A DNA stretch of 33,938 nt from Veillonellales bacterium (GTDB taxonomy: Bacteria > Bacillota > Negativicutes > JAAYSF01): the NCBI GenBank assembly GCA_039680175.1, contig JBDKTO010000109.1, forward strand, positions 1 to 33,938, read 5' to 3'. The notes beneath the pieces were generated by a model that searched no databases, was not told where the DNA came from, and worked only from the letters and a program-made list of their open reading frames with translations. Positions 32,771 to 33,938 of this stretch are shown one piece after another. How positions within the stretch are numbered: the first letter of the stretch is position 1; the number at the start of each line of letters is the position of its first letter. The position numbers and the translations under genes are program-made.

Positions 32771-33679
32771 ATGCAGTCCAAGACGGGTGAAAAGCAAGCG
32801 ATTCTATTGGAAAGCGGTACTAATGAATTTGAAATTGTTGAATTTACCGTTGGGGATACATATTATGGCATTAATGTTGCTAAGGTGAGAGAAGTCATTA
32901 ATCTGCTTCCGGTTACCGCAATGCCTCAGGTTCATCCTTATGTGGACGGAGTGTTTACACTGCGCGACAGAGTTATGCCATTAGTCAATTTGCCGCGTTG
33001 TCTGGGTAAGGAAGGAGCAGAAGCCCGTAATATCATAGTGAGTGAATTAAATAATTTTTATGCCGGCTTCTTAGTCAGTGGGGTAACCCGTATTCACAGA
33101 ATATCCTGGTCGGAAATGGAACCGGCCCCGTTGATTTCGAATACCAGCCTGGTAATTGGCATTGTGAAGATGAAAGATAAAATTGTGATTTTGCTGGATT
33201 TCGAAAAAATAATTTCAGAAATTAACCCGGATATGAATAAGAAGCTTTCGACTATTCCGGAAACGATACCTGAAACAAGTAAAATGCGCAGCCAGAAGAC
33301 GGTTATGATCGCCGAAGATTCAGCTTTGCTGCGGGAATTGGTAATGGATACTCTTGCTGTTGCAGGTTATAAGAAAATTTTGACCTATAACAATGGGCAG
33401 GAAGCGTGGGATGCTCTGCAAGCATTGAAAGCAAAAGGACCGATTGAAGATCAAGTTCAGATTTTGATTACGGATATTGAAATGCCCCAGATGGACGGGC
33501 ATCGTCTGATTAAGCTGGTTAAAACTGACGAGAAATTGAAGAAACTGCCAGCAATTATTTTTTCTTCTTTGATTAATGAAGAGATGCGCCGGAAAGGAGA
33601 ACTGCTTGGTGCCGACGGGCAAATTACCAAACCGGAAATCGGTCAGCTGATTGCCATAATTGATGAAAAAATACTATAA
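32771..33679 (+). CDS. cheV: chemotaxis protein CheV (CheW-receiver fusion)
   Basis: CheV couples chemoreceptors to the CheA kinase and helps adaptation. The 302-residue protein has a CheW-like domain (about 15-155; EFTVGDTYYGINVAKVREVI) and a receiver domain (about 176-302). The receiver has the acidic pair Glu182-Asp183, the phosphorylation site Asp235 in ITDIEMPQMDG and the conserved Lys287. GGGAGGATT precedes ATG 32771. It is alone, away from other chemotaxis genes, with its own promoter and a terminator before it. It implies that the organism is motile. Confidence 0.95.
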   Translation: MQSKTGEKQAILLESGTNEFEIVEFTVGDTYYGINVAKVREVINLLPVTAMPQVHPYVDGVFTLRDRVMPLVNLPRCLGKEGAEARNIIVSELNNFYAGFLVSGVTRIHRISWSEMEPAPLISNTSLVIGIVKMKDKIVILLDFEKIISEINPDMNKKLSTIPETIPETSKMRSQKTVMIAEDSALLRELVMDTLAVAGYKKILTYNNGQEAWDALQALKAKGPIEDQVQILITDIEMPQMDGHRLIKLVKTDEKLKKLPAIIFSSLINEEMRRKGELLGADGQITKPEIGQLIAIIDEKIL

Positions 33680-33731
33680 ATAATTAAATCCGCGGAACTT
33701 ATCGGTCGAACTGCTTAACCCAAAATTTCTG

Positions 33732-33761
33732 TTGACAGTTTGTCTGTATATACGCTATAAT
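33732..33761 (+). promoter_or_regulatory. consensus promoter of tRNA-Ala
   Basis: A perfect TTGACA (33732-33737) and a perfect TATAAT (33756-33761) are 18 bases apart. Transcription should start near 33768, about 50 bases before the tRNA, leaving a short 5' leader to be removed by RNase P. Confidence 0.85.
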
Positions 33762-33818
33762 AATTCTGTAAGCAGAGCAACTGCTATGTGAAGTTAATAC
33801 AGTGAATCAAGAATTTTT

Positions 33819-33894
<76 letters not shown>

Positions 33895-33905
33895 GTGGAT
33901 ACAAC

Positions 33906-33938
33906 AAGGCTTCGCGGACTTCCCGCAAAGCCTTTTTT
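33906..33938 (+). terminator. Rho-independent terminator after tRNA-Ala
   Basis: AAGGCTT (33906-33912) and GCGG (33914-33917) pair with CCGC (33923-33926) and AAGCCTT (33928-33934), with one C-A mismatch, and a T-run reaches the window end. The tRNA is therefore a single-gene transcript. Confidence 0.85.

Overview
The window looks like a piece of chromosome from a spore-forming, diderm member of the Firmicutes, most likely class Negativicutes (Sporomusaceae-like). This is inferred from combined traits. Biotin-dependent methylmalonyl-CoA decarboxylase genes sit near a B12-dependent acyl-CoA mutase operon. A complete MinC-MinD-MinE set occurs together with the sporulation pair SpoIVFA/SpoIVFB and a short Spo0B. 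Ribosomal protein L27 carries the Firmicutes-type cleavable N-terminus next to its protease Prp. All convincing genes are on the + strand. No insertion sequence, prophage or CRISPR array was seen.

Region 1 (1-7650) is metabolic. It opens with the last residues of the carboxyltransferase subunit (mmdA), a 52-residue epsilon-like subunit and the biotin carrier (mmdC), closed by a strong terminator at 721-759. A second cluster follows: cobO (adenosylcobalamin synthesis), large and small acyl-CoA mutase subunits, a MeaB-type G-protein chaperone, an M24 metallohydrolase and a two-subunit CoA-transferase. The genes are tightly spaced or overlap, so they probably form one operon. The mutase would be called methylmalonyl-CoA mutase by overall similarity. 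However, the two residues that recognise the methylmalonyl carboxylate (Tyr89 and Arg207 in the Propionibacterium enzyme) are Phe and Gln here, the combination known from isobutyryl-CoA mutase. This is the most interesting observation in the window: the operon may isomerise a non-carboxylated acyl-CoA.

Region 2 (7650-18722) is the cell-shape and division cluster. A promoter and an early terminator define a short leader or small RNA. Then come a DUF4321 membrane protein, maf, radC, mreBCD, mrdA (PBP2), minCDE, rodA, and spoIVFA-spoIVFB behind a possible sigma-E-type promoter.

Region 3 (18723-28405) holds the two-gene radical SAM/DUF2344 pair, rng, a consensus promoter with an L21-type leader, rplU-prp-rpmA, a truncated spo0B, obg, yhbY and proBA. 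The order rplU-prp-rpmA-spo0B-obg matches Bacillus subtilis.

Region 4 (28406-33938) has an unannotated 50-residue membrane ORF, nadD, an RRM RNA-binding protein followed by an unusually long perfect hairpin, yqeK, an LCP-family gene, rsfS, a CvfB-like S1 protein, cheV, and a tRNA-Ala(GGC) with its own consensus promoter and terminator. The nadD-yqeK-LCP-rsfS order is a common Firmicutes arrangement; the RRM gene is an insertion into it.
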